Notes under the pieces: model-generated
Told to the model about the DNA's origin: nothing
Databases searched by the model: none
What the model saw: the letters and a program-made list of their open reading frames with translations, nothing else
DNA from: Clostridia bacterium
GTDB lineage: Bacteria; Bacillota; Clostridia; Christensenellales; CAG-138
Assembly: GCA_017547885.1 (NCBI GenBank)
Contig: JAFYOP010000007.1
Location: 62,001 to 126,000, forward strand
Reading direction: 5' to 3'
DNA length: 64,000 nucleotides
Made by a program: the position numbers and the translations under genes
Shown: in pieces, positions 8,424-16,848 of the stretch
How the letters are laid out: every line of letters begins with the position of its first letter
How positions within the stretch are numbered: position 1 is the first letter of the stretch

Positions 8424-8969
8424 ATGGAATCTAAAAAAACATCCTGCAAGGATCTTTTTTCCGCCTTTTTCCGCATAGGCCTCTTCACTTTCGGCGGCGG
8501 CTATGCCATGCTTCCCATGCTGGAGCGTGAGTGCGTGGAAAAGCAGGGCTGGACAGACAGGGAAGAGCTGCTGGATTACTTTGCCATAGGCCAGTGCACT
8601 CCCGGCGTTATCGCCGTAAACACTGCCACCTTTGTGGGCACAAAGGAGAGGGGAGTCATAGGCGCTGCCGCAGCCACCGCAGGTGTGGTTTGCCCCAGCC
8701 TTATCATTATACTCATCATTGCAATGCTCCTTGAAAACTTCGCCCACATCCCCGCCGTACAGCATGCCTTCGGCGGTATACGCGTTGCGGTCGCGGCGCT
8801 GATAGCAAATGCCGTAATAAAGCTCATCGGCAAAAACGTAAAGTCACCTCTGGCCATAGTGCTCTGCATAGCAGCCTTTGCCGCCATTACCTTCCTTTCA
8901 CTTTCTCCCGTGCTTGTGGTATTGGTTGCGGCAATAGCGGGTATATCAGCAAAGGCGGTGGCAAAATGA
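8424..8969 (+). CDS. chrA: Chromate transporter (CHR family), first half-size subunit
   Basis: The 181-residue membrane protein begins with the CHR signature FRIGLFTFGGGYAMLPMLERE and continues with FAIGQCTPGVIAVNTATFVG, then four to five hydrophobic helices. Half-size CHR proteins occur as adjacent pairs that assemble into one anion transporter in the cytoplasmic membrane. The partner gene starts inside its last codon (ATGA overlap), so expression is coupled. Chromate export is the named activity of long homologues; the natural substrate of short pairs is unclear. Confidence 0.88.
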   Translation: MESKKTSCKDLFSAFFRIGLFTFGGGYAMLPMLERECVEKQGWTDREELLDYFAIGQCTPGVIAVNTATFVGTKERGVIGAAAATAGVVCPSLIIILIIAMLLENFAHIPAVQHAFGGIRVAVAALIANAVIKLIGKNVKSPLAIVLCIAAFAAITFLSLSPVLVVLVAAIAGISAKAVAK

Positions 8970-9520
8970 TGACATTACTTAACCTTTTCATAGAGTTCTT
9001 CAAAACCGGACTTTTCGCCGTGGGCGGCGGCCTTGCCACCATTCCCTTCCTTACCGCTATGACGGAAAAATACGATTGGTTTACCCGCCGGCAGCTTACC
9101 GACATGATAGCGGTTGCGGAATCCACCCCAGGCCCCATTGGCGTAAATACCGCCACCTTTGCAGGCTTCCGCGCTGCAGGCATCCACGGCGCGGTAACCG
9201 CCACATTCGGCCTTGTGCTGCCCAGCTTCCTTATTATTCTGGCAATAGGCAGAGCACTGCAAAAGTATAAGTCCAACCCCCTTGTGCAGAATGCCTTCTC
9301 CGGCCTGCGCCCCGCCTCCACCGGCCTTATTGCCGCTGCAGGCTGGTCTGTGCTGAAAACCGCTCTCAGCGGCACTGATATAATGGGAACGATCAGCCTT
9401 CCCGCCGTTATACTTTTTGCGGTGATCATGTTCCTCTCCAATACCAAAAAGCTCAAGTCCCTGCATCCCGCCGCTTTCATCGGCCTTGCGGCTGTGGTGG
9501 GTATAGTGGTTGGGATGTAA
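8966..9520 (+). CDS. chrA: Chromate transporter (CHR family), second half-size subunit
   Basis: The 184-residue partner repeats the pattern of the preceding gene: FFKTGLFAVGGGLATIPFL, then IAVAESTPGPIGVNTATFAG and several membrane helices ending GLAAVVGIVVGM. The four-base start/stop overlap with the first subunit indicates translational coupling and a heterodimer. Transport substrate is inferred from the family only. Confidence 0.88.
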   Translation: MMTLLNLFIEFFKTGLFAVGGGLATIPFLTAMTEKYDWFTRRQLTDMIAVAESTPGPIGVNTATFAGFRAAGIHGAVTATFGLVLPSFLIILAIGRALQKYKSNPLVQNAFSGLRPASTGLIAAAGWSVLKTALSGTDIMGTISLPAVILFAVIMFLSNTKKLKSLHPAAFIGLAAVVGIVVGM

Positions 9521-9534
9521 GGTATTTCTTATCT

Positions 9535-9647
9535 TATTCTTTTTCTCTTTCTTTTCCAACGGGAAAAGAGGGCTGCCCGCAGGCAGTTCGTTGGAGCCGT
9601 CTCCCGGCTCCAACTTCCGCTGAGCAAAAAGAGAAAGAAAAGCGACA
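9535..9647. repeat. Family B copy B3 with internal GC hairpins
   Basis: Polypyrimidine (TTTTTCTCTTTCTTTTCC) and polypurine (AAAAAGAGAAAGAAAAG) arms enclose CTGCCCGCAGGCAG and the GTTGGAGCC/GGCTCCAAC hairpin shared with B2. It follows the chrA stop codon. Confidence 0.7.
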
Positions 9648-9689
9648 AAATAAACAATATTATAAATAAACATGGTATCTCTATCTAAC

Positions 9690-9720
9690 AGCCCCATAAA
9701 AATTGGGGCTTTTCTTTTTT
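9690..9720. terminator. Rho-independent terminator after chrA pair
   Basis: The stem GCCCCA/TGGGGC is followed by TTTTCTTTTTT. Confidence 0.75.
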
Positions 9721-9784
9721 ATTATCTAATCCCATCAAACTTCAGAGAACTGCCCACCAAGAATAATTAAATATATATAACCAC

Positions 9785-9817
9785 TAAAAAATCCGCTCCC
9801 TGCGAGCGGATTTTTTG
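9785..9817. terminator. Bidirectional terminator between chrA and rlmH
   Basis: The stem AATCCGCTC/GAGCGGATT is flanked by A6 and T6 runs, so it can serve both convergent transcripts. Confidence 0.8.
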
Positions 9818-9855
9818 AAATCACCTATTTCAATACTTTTAATACTGTACATTTA

Positions 9856-9930
9856 AACTTTTGCTTTTCTTTCTCTTTTTGCTACTTTTTCTCATTTATT
9901 TTCGCGTCCGAAAAGAAAGAGAAAAAGTAG
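9856..9930. repeat. Family B copy B4
   Basis: Pyrimidine-rich TTTTGCTTTTCTTTCTCTTT and CTACTTTTTCTC precede TTTTCGCGTCCGAAAAGAAAGAGAAAAAGTAG. It abuts the 3' end of rlmH. Confidence 0.75.
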
Positions 9931-9931
9931 A

Positions 9932-10411
9932 TTATTTATGATACGGCTCCCCTCTCATGATCTTAAACGCCCTGTATATCTGCTCCAGCAGCATTATGCG
10001 AAATATCTGATGGGAAAAGGTAGGCTTTCCGAAGGATATCCTCTTATCTGCCCTTGCGAGAATTTCGGCCGATAGGCCGAGAGAACCGCCTATCGCAAAA
10101 TCTATCCTGCTCTTTCCGCTGTTCATTATCTCCTCCATAAGCTGAGAAAGCTCAGGGGATGTAAGCTCTTTTCCCTTCAGGTCCATGGCAATAAGGTATT
10201 CCCCGGGCAATACCTTTTCCATCATCCTCTTGCCTTCAGCGTCCTTCACCTGCTCCATCAGGGCAGGGGAGAGCTGCTCAGGTGCTTTTTCGTCGTTTAC
10301 TTCTATTATCTCTATATCGGCATAGCGGGATATGCGCTTTTTAAATTCGTTGCAGGCTTCGGTATAAAATTTTTCCTTAAGCCTGCCAACGCACAGCACC
10401 TTTACGTTCAT
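9932..10411 (-). CDS. rlmH: 23S rRNA pseudouridine-1915 N3-methyltransferase RlmH
   Basis: The 159-residue SPOUT enzyme, which methylates pseudouridine 1915 in 23S rRNA helix 69, has its usual length. The knot motif FAIGGSLGLS and the C-terminal HQIFRIMLLEQIYRAFKI...PYHK block are diagnostic. I start it at MNVKVLCVG, preceded by GGAGGAGG; a longer reading of 20 extra residues would overlap walJ and break the family length. It overlaps the walJ stop by four bases. RlmH is commonly found near replication origins in Firmicutes, consistent with the surroundings. Confidence 0.96.
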   Translation of the reverse strand: MNVKVLCVGRLKEKFYTEACNEFKKRISRYADIEIIEVNDEKAPEQLSPALMEQVKDAEGKRMMEKVLPGEYLIAMDLKGKELTSPELSQLMEEIMNSGKSRIDFAIGGSLGLSAEILARADKRISFGKPTFSHQIFRIMLLEQIYRAFKIMRGEPYHK

Positions 10412-11205
10412 ACATCCTCCTCCACGGCAAACCTGCCCGTAACTCCATCCCGGTGTGCAACCCACAGGCAAAATTCATCCTTAGGTATCTGTTCCCTTTC
10501 AAGCTCTGAGCGCACCGTTTCCAGGGCCAGCTGTTCAAAGTTATTTTCCCGGCTAAGATGCCCCAGTATTGCGCCCCTTACCCCGGATTTATAAAGCCGG
10601 CACAATGCCTTGCCGCAGTTTTCGTTGGAAAGGTGACCTTTATCCGAAAGTATCCTTCTTTTAAGAGGATAAGGATATCTTGATGATGATACCAGCTCAG
10701 GATCGTGATTTGCTTCAATAAGCAAAAGGTCGCTGCCGGACGCCGCCGCATACAGGCTTTCCGTCATATGGCCTATGTCCGTCATAATGGTCAGCTTTCT
10801 TCCTCCGGCGAATATGCAGTATCCCACGGATTCCGCCGCATCATGAGGAGTAGGGAAGGGCAGCACATTTACGCTGCCGATGTAAAAATCCCGTCCCGTT
10901 TCAAATTCCCTTTTGCACCCAACAGGAACATTGCCTATATTATTTTCCATTGCCCGCCAGGTGGAGCTGTTTGCGTATATAGGTATTTTATATTTTCGCG
11001 CCAATACTCCCGCCCCGGCAATGTGGTCGGTATGCTCATGAGTTATAAGAAGAGCGTCAATATCCTTTAATGAAAGTCCAAATTCATTAAGCCCTTCATC
11101 TATTGTTTTAGCGGGCTTGCCTGCGTCGATAAGCAGCCTTGTTCCCGCCGCATCTATCAGTATGGAGTTTCCGGAAGAGCCGCTGAACAATGGCGCCATG
11201 TACAT
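10408..11205 (-). CDS. walJ: Metallo-beta-lactamase-fold hydrolase, WalJ/YycJ type
   Basis: The 265-residue protein has the metal-binding motif THEHTDHIAG and further His/Asp ligands in TPHDAAESVGY, MTDIGHM and LGHLSREN, as in the WalJ (YycJ) 5'-to-3' exonuclease-like family. Homologues influence replication/cell-wall coordination, but the reaction is uncertain. The start at MYMAPLFSGSSGNS is chosen because AGGAGGAGCTT lies just upstream. It forms an operon with rlmH by four-base overlap, an arrangement typical near oriC. Confidence 0.88.
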   Translation of the reverse strand: MYMAPLFSGSSGNSILIDAAGTRLLIDAGKPAKTIDEGLNEFGLSLKDIDALLITHEHTDHIAGAGVLARKYKIPIYANSSTWRAMENNIGNVPVGCKREFETGRDFYIGSVNVLPFPTPHDAAESVGYCIFAGGRKLTIMTDIGHMTESLYAAASGSDLLLIEANHDPELVSSSRYPYPLKRRILSDKGHLSNENCGKALCRLYKSGVRGAILGHLSRENNFEQLALETVRSELEREQIPKDEFCLWVAHRDGVTGRFAVEEDV

Positions 11206-11410
11206 ATATAAGCTCCTCCTCTCATAGGCTTTATTCAATTAGTTATCTTATCATAAATCAAATAACTATGGAATCATATCAATTCATTTTTCACAATATC
11301 TTGTTGCCTGTTTTATTTTATATTGGTATATATTGATTTTATTATTATCTAAACTCACAACAAATAAAATATCAGCCGTTCCGCTTATATAAATATCTAC
11401 AATAATAAAA

Positions 11411-11442
11411 AAAGACATCTTAATTTAATAAGATGAACTTTT
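11411..11442 (-). terminator. Terminator downstream of the thioesterase gene
   Basis: On the reverse strand CATCTTA/TAAGATG forms a 7-bp stem followed by a T-run. The rest of 11206-11459 is AT-rich with no gene. Confidence 0.65.
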
Positions 11443-11459
11443 TAAATATGCTTGTTATT

Positions 11460-11849
11460 TTATGATTCCAGCTTTTTCATGGTTCTTGCCATGAACTTTT
11501 CAACGTTTATTATGAAGCGCTCGTGTGTTCCTTCGCCAATGAGACCCTTTTCGTCGTAGGCTTTTACCTCAAAGGTAAGCTTTTTTCCTTCCACTGCGGT
11601 GAGTGTGCTTTCGCACCATACCTTCATTCCAATGGGAGTAGCGCTTAAATGCGATACGTTTACATTGGAGCCAACTGTGGTACAGCCCTCCTCCATAAAT
11701 TCATCCACGCTTAAGCAGCAGCACATTTCCATCATGTTTATCATCTGAGGAGTGGCAAATACTTCGATAGTTCCGCTGCCCACGGCGCCGGCTATATTGT
11801 CTTTGGTCACCATAGTTTCTATTTTGTTTGTTATGCCGGGAGTTATCAT
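11460..11849 (-). CDS. Hotdog-fold thioesterase, FlK-like
   Basis: The 129-residue protein matches small hotdog thioesterases of the fluoroacetyl-CoA thioesterase (FlK) type: the pattern TTVGSNVNVSHLSATPIGMKV and the closing EGTHERFIINVEKFMARTMKK are the family blocks. Such enzymes hydrolyse acyl-CoA esters in the cytosol; fluoroacetyl-CoA is only the name-giving substrate, so the substrate here is open. It is monocistronic, with AGAGGT before the ATG and its own terminator. Confidence 0.85.
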   Translation of the reverse strand: MITPGITNKIETMVTKDNIAGAVGSGTIEVFATPQMINMMEMCCCLSVDEFMEEGCTTVGSNVNVSHLSATPIGMKVWCESTLTAVEGKKLTFEVKAYDEKGLIGEGTHERFIINVEKFMARTMKKLES

Positions 11850-12099
11850 ATTAATACCTCTTTTTATTATTGATATGCTGATAAGTATTGTACAGTATTT
11901 ATATTAAAAATACCATTGTTTTAATGGCTATTTTACCATTCATAATTAATAATAAAATTTTTTGATAAAAACATATCCATGGTCAGCTTCCATGAGTATG
12001 GAGTTTTAGGCTGCTCCCATATTTTGATTATTATGTATATGTATAGCAGTAGATAGCCGCAGTGGCGTTGAAAACATGGAAAAGTGCAATTTAAATAGA

Positions 12100-12370
12100 T
12101 AATACCTATAAAAATCCATGTTAAAAACATGTTAAGTAAACATTGAAAAAGCGCCGCCTTTTCAACCCTTTCAACAGCGCAAAGTTATCAATACCCATAT
12201 CAACATAAGTTGTCCACATTTTATGGATTACTTCATTCACTTTGTTATGCTCATTTTTGTGCATTATGTGCATCAAAAGGACAAGCAACATTTTTCCAAT
12301 ATCTTCTTAACATGGGTTATCCACATTTTGTTGATTAATTTGTGCACATATTTTGCACAGATATATTTAT
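12100..12370. other. Candidate replication origin region (DnaA-box cluster)
   Basis: One perfect DnaA box TTATCCACA lies at 12317-12325 and a near match TTGTCCACA at 12210-12218. Looser relatives include TTATCAATA (12185), TTGTGCACA (about 12339) and a TTTTGCACA a few bases on. The flanking 11860-12000 is very AT-rich and could act as an unwinding element. Neighbouring rlmH, walJ, mnmE, parAB and dnaN are typical origin-proximal genes. dnaA itself is absent from the window, so this is a candidate only. Confidence 0.45.
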
Positions 12371-12377
12371 ATTATTC

Positions 12378-12652
12378 CATCCGCCTGGTTGCTCCTCCTC
12401 TCCGCCAAAGGTCGTCAAAGCGTAGCTTTGACATAGCTCCTTGTTGAAATACCTAAAATCTAAGGATTTTCGGTGAAAATCGTCGCTGCCGCTTTGGATT
12501 TTGCGCGGGTTCTTACGAAAAATCCAACGTACTTTCGCAGGCATCCAATAATAAACATACTGTGATTTTTAGGATAAGTAATGATTTCCCTCTATCGTCT
12601 TCGCCGTAAGGCGAAGATACATTAAAAGGGAGGTGGGTGGGTTTAGATAATT
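12378..12652. repeat. Family A repeat, long subtype, copy A2 (left tip degenerate)
   Basis: The right end is intact (CTTCGCCGTAAGGCGAAG, then ATTAAAAGGGAGGTGGGTGG and TTTAGATAAT). The interior (CCGCCAAAGGTCG, GGGTTCTTACG, GTACTTTCGCAGG) is shared with copies A5 and A9b. Confidence 0.75.
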
Positions 12653-12770
12653 TAATTTGATGAATCTTTCCATAGGCCTATCGTTCTGCCGCAAAACCTC
12701 AAACGATCCAAAGGGCAGCGATGACCAGGCGGGTGGAATAATATAATAAAAAATACATATTATAACCAAC

Positions 12771-12798
12771 AAAAACCCCATCCGTCATGGGGCTTTTT
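12771..12798. terminator. Terminator downstream of mnmE
   Basis: The stem ACCCCAT/ATGGGG is flanked by an A-run and T5, so it can work in either direction. A truncated family B arm (TTTAAACTTTCTCTTTTTGC) lies between it and the mnmE stop. Confidence 0.7.
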
Positions 12799-12865
12799 GA
12801 ATAGAACACTAAAGTGTAATTTTAATTATTTAGTTTAAACTTTCTCTTTTTGCTTCTATCACCTA

Positions 12866-14179
12866 TCACTTACCCACACAGAACCTGCTGAATATCCTGT
12901 CTATAACAGCGTCGTCGGCCTCTGCGCCGGTGATCTCCCCCAGGGAAAGCAAGCAGCTCCTAAGGTCGGTGGCGATGCAGTCAGCTTCTTCCGCGTCAAG
13001 TGAGGAAGCAAGGGCATTTGATGCTTCCTGAAGTGCATTAATGTGGCGAATGTTGGTAACCAGCGCGCTTTCGGTTTCGGGGGCGGTCATGGAGCCTATT
13101 TTATCAATAAGCCCGGATATGCCCTCGCCTGTGGCGGCGCTGACTGTAATATGCTCAACTCCGTATTTTTCCGCCTCGGCAATGGCAGCTGCTCCGTCGC
13201 TCAGGTCGCTTTTGCATATTACCGCCAAGCGCTTGCCGGGATGGGATAGCAGAGTTTTTTCCTCATCCGTAATATCACCGCCGCCGTCGATGGCGATGAG
13301 AAGTATGTCCGCCTTGTCCACGGCTTCACGGGCGCGGTCTATGCCTATGCTTTCCGCCTGGTTGGAAGATTCCCGCAGGCCCGCAGTATCAAACAGCCTT
13401 GCGGTTATGCCGTTGATAATGAGGGTACCTTCTATTATATCTCTGGTGGTGCCTGCCTCGGGGGTAACTATTGCCCGCTCTTCCCCAAGCATGGCGTTGA
13501 AAAGGGTGGACTTGCCTGCGTTTGGGCGGCCCAGTATTGCTATCTTTATGCCTTCCCTCACCATTCGGGAGGAGAGGCCGTTTTTTATAAGGTCATCAAG
13601 TTTGTTTTTTATATGCTTTATCTGGGAAGGCAGGGGAGTGAAAATATCCTCTTCCAGCTCTTCGGGGTAGTCTATCGCCGCATCAACGCCGGACAGCAGA
13701 TCCGTAACTTCATTTTGTATTTCGCTTATTATTTTATAAAGGCTGCCGTTGAGCTGCTCCAGTGCGGACTTTGCACCTCTTCCTGATGAGGCACTTACTA
13801 AGTCCATTACAGCTTCTGCCCGGGTAAGGTCCATTTTGCCGTTCAAAAACGCCCGCTGGGTAAATTCGCCGGGAGCGGCAGGGCGAAGGCCGGTCTTGGA
13901 TATTGCTCCAAGCACCCTTTTTGACACAGCGTACCCGCCGTGGATAAACAGCTCCGCCATTTCTTCACCGGTATAGCTGTTTGGGGCGGCAAAATACACT
14001 CCCATGCCGTCGTCCACGGGAATATCCCCGTCCATTATTGCGCCGTGGGAAAGGTATTTGTGCTGTATTTTGCCGGTGAATATTTTTTCAAGGGCGGGCT
14101 TTGCCTCAGGTCCCGATATGCGTATTACCGCTATTGCGCCGCCAACCGGCGTTGCCAGGGCGTATATGGTGTCCTTCAT
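12866..14179 (-). CDS. mnmE: tRNA uridine-5-carboxymethylaminomethyl modification GTPase MnmE
   Basis: The 437-residue GTPase works with MnmG to modify U34 of several tRNAs. It opens with DTIYALATPVGGAIAVIRISG (folate-binding domain), has ALNGKMDLTRAEAVMDL in the helical part, G1 [15 protein letters not shown] at about residue 215, G2/G3 blocks around TTRDI and DTAGLRES, and the hallmark C-terminal FCVGK whose Cys is conserved. mnmG is not adjacent, unlike in many Firmicutes. An AAAGGAGCG precedes the ATG. It is divergent from dnaN. Confidence 0.96.
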   Translation of the reverse strand: MKDTIYALATPVGGAIAVIRISGPEAKPALEKIFTGKIQHKYLSHGAIMDGDIPVDDGMGVYFAAPNSYTGEEMAELFIHGGYAVSKRVLGAISKTGLRPAAPGEFTQRAFLNGKMDLTRAEAVMDLVSASSGRGAKSALEQLNGSLYKIISEIQNEVTDLLSGVDAAIDYPEELEEDIFTPLPSQIKHIKNKLDDLIKNGLSSRMVREGIKIAILGRPNAGKSTLFNAMLGEERAIVTPEAGTTRDIIEGTLIINGITARLFDTAGLRESSNQAESIGIDRAREAVDKADILLIAIDGGGDITDEEKTLLSHPGKRLAVICKSDLSDGAAAIAEAEKYGVEHITVSAATGEGISGLIDKIGSMTAPETESALVTNIRHINALQEASNALASSLDAEEADCIATDLRSCLLSLGEITGAEADDAVIDRIFSRFCVGK

Positions 14180-14232
14180 GGGTTCGCTCCTTTTGTGGGA
14201 TGGTTATATGATAACGTTTTGATGGGGTATAG

Positions 14233-14301
14233 TCTACTTTTTCTTTTTCTTTTCCGATGGAAAAGAAATAAGAAAAAGTAGCAAAAAGAAAAAGAAAAGA
14301 T
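14233..14301. repeat. Family B copy B5
   Basis: The palindrome CTACTTTTTCTTTTTC / GAAATAAGAAAAAGTAG has loop CGATGG and is followed by CAAAAAGAAAAAGAAAAG. A linker with CTTAGATGTGCTGTCC leads to the terminator at 14348. Confidence 0.8.
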
Positions 14302-14347
14302 GAAGTTTGGAGTTATATTGGTATATGCATACTTAGATGTGCTGTCC

Positions 14348-14378
14348 AAAAAGCCGCTCAACGGGAGCGGCTTTTTGA
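14348..14378. terminator. Terminator hairpin linked to family B copy B5
   Basis: AAAAAGCCGCTC/GAGCGGCTTTTT with an AACG loop is symmetric, so it can act in both directions. No gene ends immediately upstream on either strand. Confidence 0.75.
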
Positions 14379-14482
14379 GTTTCAGTGGTGTGATGAGTTT
14401 TCTGCCGCTTTTTCCCGCACTAGGCCCGCAGGCCTGTACAGAGAGCCCCTTGCCGTAGGCAAGTCTAAGCGCGGAGGAAGGG

Positions 14483-14521
14483 AAAAAGTACATTAAAAGG
14501 GTGGCGGGTGGGTTTAGATAA
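14483..14521. repeat. Family A right-end fragment, copy A3
   Basis: Only the right terminus (ATTAAAAGGGTGGCGGGTGG then TTTAGATAAG) is present, upstream of dnaN. Confidence 0.7.
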
Positions 14522-14615
14522 GTATTCCCTTAAATTAAAACTCACACATCATCAAAATAATAAAAAATTCCTCCATAAATACTCACTGCCACTGTTTTTT
14601 ACCTGACGGAAATAG

Positions 14616-14621
14616 TATAAT
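14616..14621 (+). promoter_or_regulatory. Probable -10 element for dnaN
   Basis: TATAAT lies 32 bases upstream of the chosen dnaN start. The -35 is weak (TGTTTT at 17 bases). Confidence 0.4.
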
Positions 14622-14652
14622 ATATGTTAGCAGAACTATGGAGGTATCGCCC

Positions 14653-15759
14653 ATGAAACTGACCGTCGACACTCAGGAGCTCAACGCCGTACTGGCCGTA
14701 GCGTCCAAGGCCCTCAGCGCCAAGTCCACCGTAAGCATACTGGAAGGCATATATATGGCCGCGGAAAACGGCGAGCTGCTGCTGCGCTGCACCGATATGT
14801 CTCTGCAGATAGAGGCCACCATAGGCGCCAGCGTTGAAAAGGGCGGAGCATGCGTGCTGCCCGGCCGCCTCTTTGCGGACCTTGCTAGAAAGCTCCCCGG
14901 CGAAGAAACCTCCTTTACCCTGGAAAAGTCCTCCATGCTGGTGGAGAGCGGCAGAGCCACCACCACCATGCAGACCGAGAACGCCAAGGACTATATCAGC
15001 ATGCCGGATGTGCACAGGGAATTCTCACTTACCATATCCAAGCCTGCCCTTAAGAATATGATACGCCAGAGCATATTCGCCACCGCTCAGGACGATTCTA
15101 AGCCCATACTTCGCGGCGTACTGCTGGAGCTTGAGGATGATATACTCAGCATGGTGGCGCTGGACGGTTACCGCCTTGCCCGCCGCAAGGAAAGGGTAAA
15201 GGTAACAGGCGAATTCAGAAATTCCGTGCTGCCTTCCCGTGGCCTGCTGGAGATCAGCCGAATCCTGGACGATAACGACGAGGATATCAACCTTGTTTTC
15301 TCCAAGACCCACGTTATGATAGACATGGGCTGCACCCGCATAATCACCCGCCTTATGGACGGCGAATTCATACGCTATCGCCAGATACTCCCCACCGGCC
15401 ATACCACCCGCATCAGGGCAAACCGTCAGGAGCTGATGGACAGTATAGACCGCGTATCCCTCATGGCAAGGGAAGGCAAAAAGAACCACATAAAGTTCTC
15501 CTTTGAGGAGAAGACCCTTACCATCACCGCCAACAGCGAGATAGGCAACAGCCGCGAGGTCATCGCCATAGACCGCGTGGGCAACGACCTTGATATCGCC
15601 TTTAACGCCAAGTATTTCAGCGACGTGCTGAAGGTGCTGGATGACGAATACGTCACCCTTGAGATGAACAGCAACATAAGCCCCTGTGTTGTGGCGCCGG
15701 AAAACGGCAGCGAGTATTATTACCTTATTCTGCCTGTGCGCCTGTTCACCGCGTCCTAA
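14653..15759 (+). CDS. dnaN: DNA polymerase III beta sliding clamp DnaN
   Basis: The 368-residue product has the three-domain clamp layout, beginning MKLTVDTQELNAVLAVASKAL and ending in the hydrophobic-pocket strand YYLILPVRLFTAS. Internal blocks such as LSMVALDGYRLARR and SNISPCVVAP are typical. The ATG at 14653 is used because GGAGG precedes it by 8 bases; an ATG five codons earlier overlaps that ribosome site. The usual dnaA-dnaN-recF neighbourhood is missing: dnaN stands alone behind its own promoter, with a repeat element downstream. Confidence 0.95.
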   Translation: MKLTVDTQELNAVLAVASKALSAKSTVSILEGIYMAAENGELLLRCTDMSLQIEATIGASVEKGGACVLPGRLFADLARKLPGEETSFTLEKSSMLVESGRATTTMQTENAKDYISMPDVHREFSLTISKPALKNMIRQSIFATAQDDSKPILRGVLLELEDDILSMVALDGYRLARRKERVKVTGEFRNSVLPSRGLLEISRILDDNDEDINLVFSKTHVMIDMGCTRIITRLMDGEFIRYRQILPTGHTTRIRANRQELMDSIDRVSLMAREGKKNHIKFSFEEKTLTITANSEIGNSREVIAIDRVGNDLDIAFNAKYFSDVLKVLDDEYVTLEMNSNISPCVVAPENGSEYYYLILPVRLFTAS

Positions 15760-15803
15760 AGAAAACACTATAAATAATAGGAGAAGGATTTCCTTCTCCT
15801 TTA

Positions 15804-15965
15804 TTTATCTATACCCGCCCGCCGCCCTTTAAGGTATCTTTGCCTAAAGGCGAAGACGGATCGGGTACAGCCCCAAGGCTGAAGGCTCATGCTGTTGACA
15901 GAACTTTCCGCTTCTCCCTCAGGGGGAAGCTTTTTTGAAGGGCGATGGGCGGCATCAGATAATAA
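15804..15965. repeat. Family A repeat, copy A4
   Basis: The left terminus TTATCTATACCCGCCC with inner hairpin TTTGCCTAAAGGCGAA and the right terminus GGGCGATGGGCGG...CAGATAAT flank about 90 bases of non-coding interior. It occupies most of the dnaN-response regulator gap. Confidence 0.8.
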
Positions 15966-16029
15966 TTACTTTTTCACTGTTCACTATTACCTATAACATA
16001 TAACTTCCTATGTGCTCAGATAATCCCCT

Positions 16030-16057
16030 GTGACAAAAACACATTTCATGGTATACT
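16030..16057 (+). promoter_or_regulatory. Possible promoter of the two-component pair
   Basis: An extended -10 TGGTATACT (TATACT 16052-16057) has GTGACA 16 bases upstream. The promoter thus appears intact although the genes behind it are disrupted. Confidence 0.45.
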
Positions 16058-16096
16058 GGAAAAGATAAAATTCGCCATGATGGGCGGAGTAAATTA

Positions 16097-16848
16097 ATGG
16101 CTGGGGAGGTGGCTCAGCTGATAAAAGTAGCATTCTGCGACGATGGTATTTCTGTATTGAATGATATAGAGCTGTTTTTAAATGAATAAGGCGAGGAGCG
16201 CAGTGAGGATATCAGCCAGGCGCAGCAGCCCATTTGATCTGCTTGCGGAAACGGAAAAGGGCACAAGGTTTGACGTTATCCTTCTGGATGTGATCATGCC
16301 CGGCGAAACCGGCATAGACGCGGCGACCGAAATAAGAAAATTCGACAGAAACGTAAAGATAATATTCCTTACCTCCTCTTCGGAATACGCTGTGCAGTCA
16401 TACAGCGTGGAGGCCTTTTACTATCAGCTGAAGCCAATATGCAAAGAGGCCTTTTTCAGCCTGATGGATTCCGTCATATCCGCCTGCAAAAAGGGAGCAG
16501 GGCAGCAGCCTTGTGCTCAGATGCAAAAGCGGCATTAATAAAATAGAGATAAAGCATATTGAATACTGCGAGGTAATACACAGGACTCTCTTTATCCACC
16601 TGACCAGCGGAAGGGTGCTGGAGAGCATAGGCAGCATGGATGAGCTGAGCCGTCAGCTGGAGGAATACGGATGCTTCCTCAGGCCTCATCGCTCATATGT
16701 TGTAAACCTTGAGCACGTGCAGTCCATTTCACATAATATGATAACCATGTCCTGCCTTACTGATATACCCATACCCCGGGGCAAATACGGCGAGATAAAG
16801 GACGCATATCTGGAATACGCCTTTCAGAACAGGAAGGTGATGGCATGA
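16097..16848 (+). pseudogene. Disrupted LytTR-type response regulator
   Basis: Three reading frames together encode one AgrA/LytTR-like regulator. Residues QLIKVAFCDDGISVLNDIELFLNE lead to a TAA at 16187-16189. A shifted frame carries RSSPFDLLAETEKGTRFDVILLDVIMPGETGIDA (phospho-acceptor Asp in LLDVIMPG) to about 16500, where the frame is lost at an AAAAAGGG run. A third frame then encodes the DNA-binding LytTR domain (IKHIEYCEVIHRTLF, FLRPHRSYVVNLEHV, PIPRGKY) to 16848. At least two disruptions therefore separate receiver and output domains. The kinase overlaps its end by four bases and is also broken. Decay is more likely than sequencing error, but homopolymers are involved. Confidence 0.8.

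Noticed and set aside
14180..14652. Main origin between mnmE and dnaN
   Set aside because: No DnaA-box cluster was seen there; the 12100-12370 region has better boxes, though the strand switch at this point keeps it as a rival.
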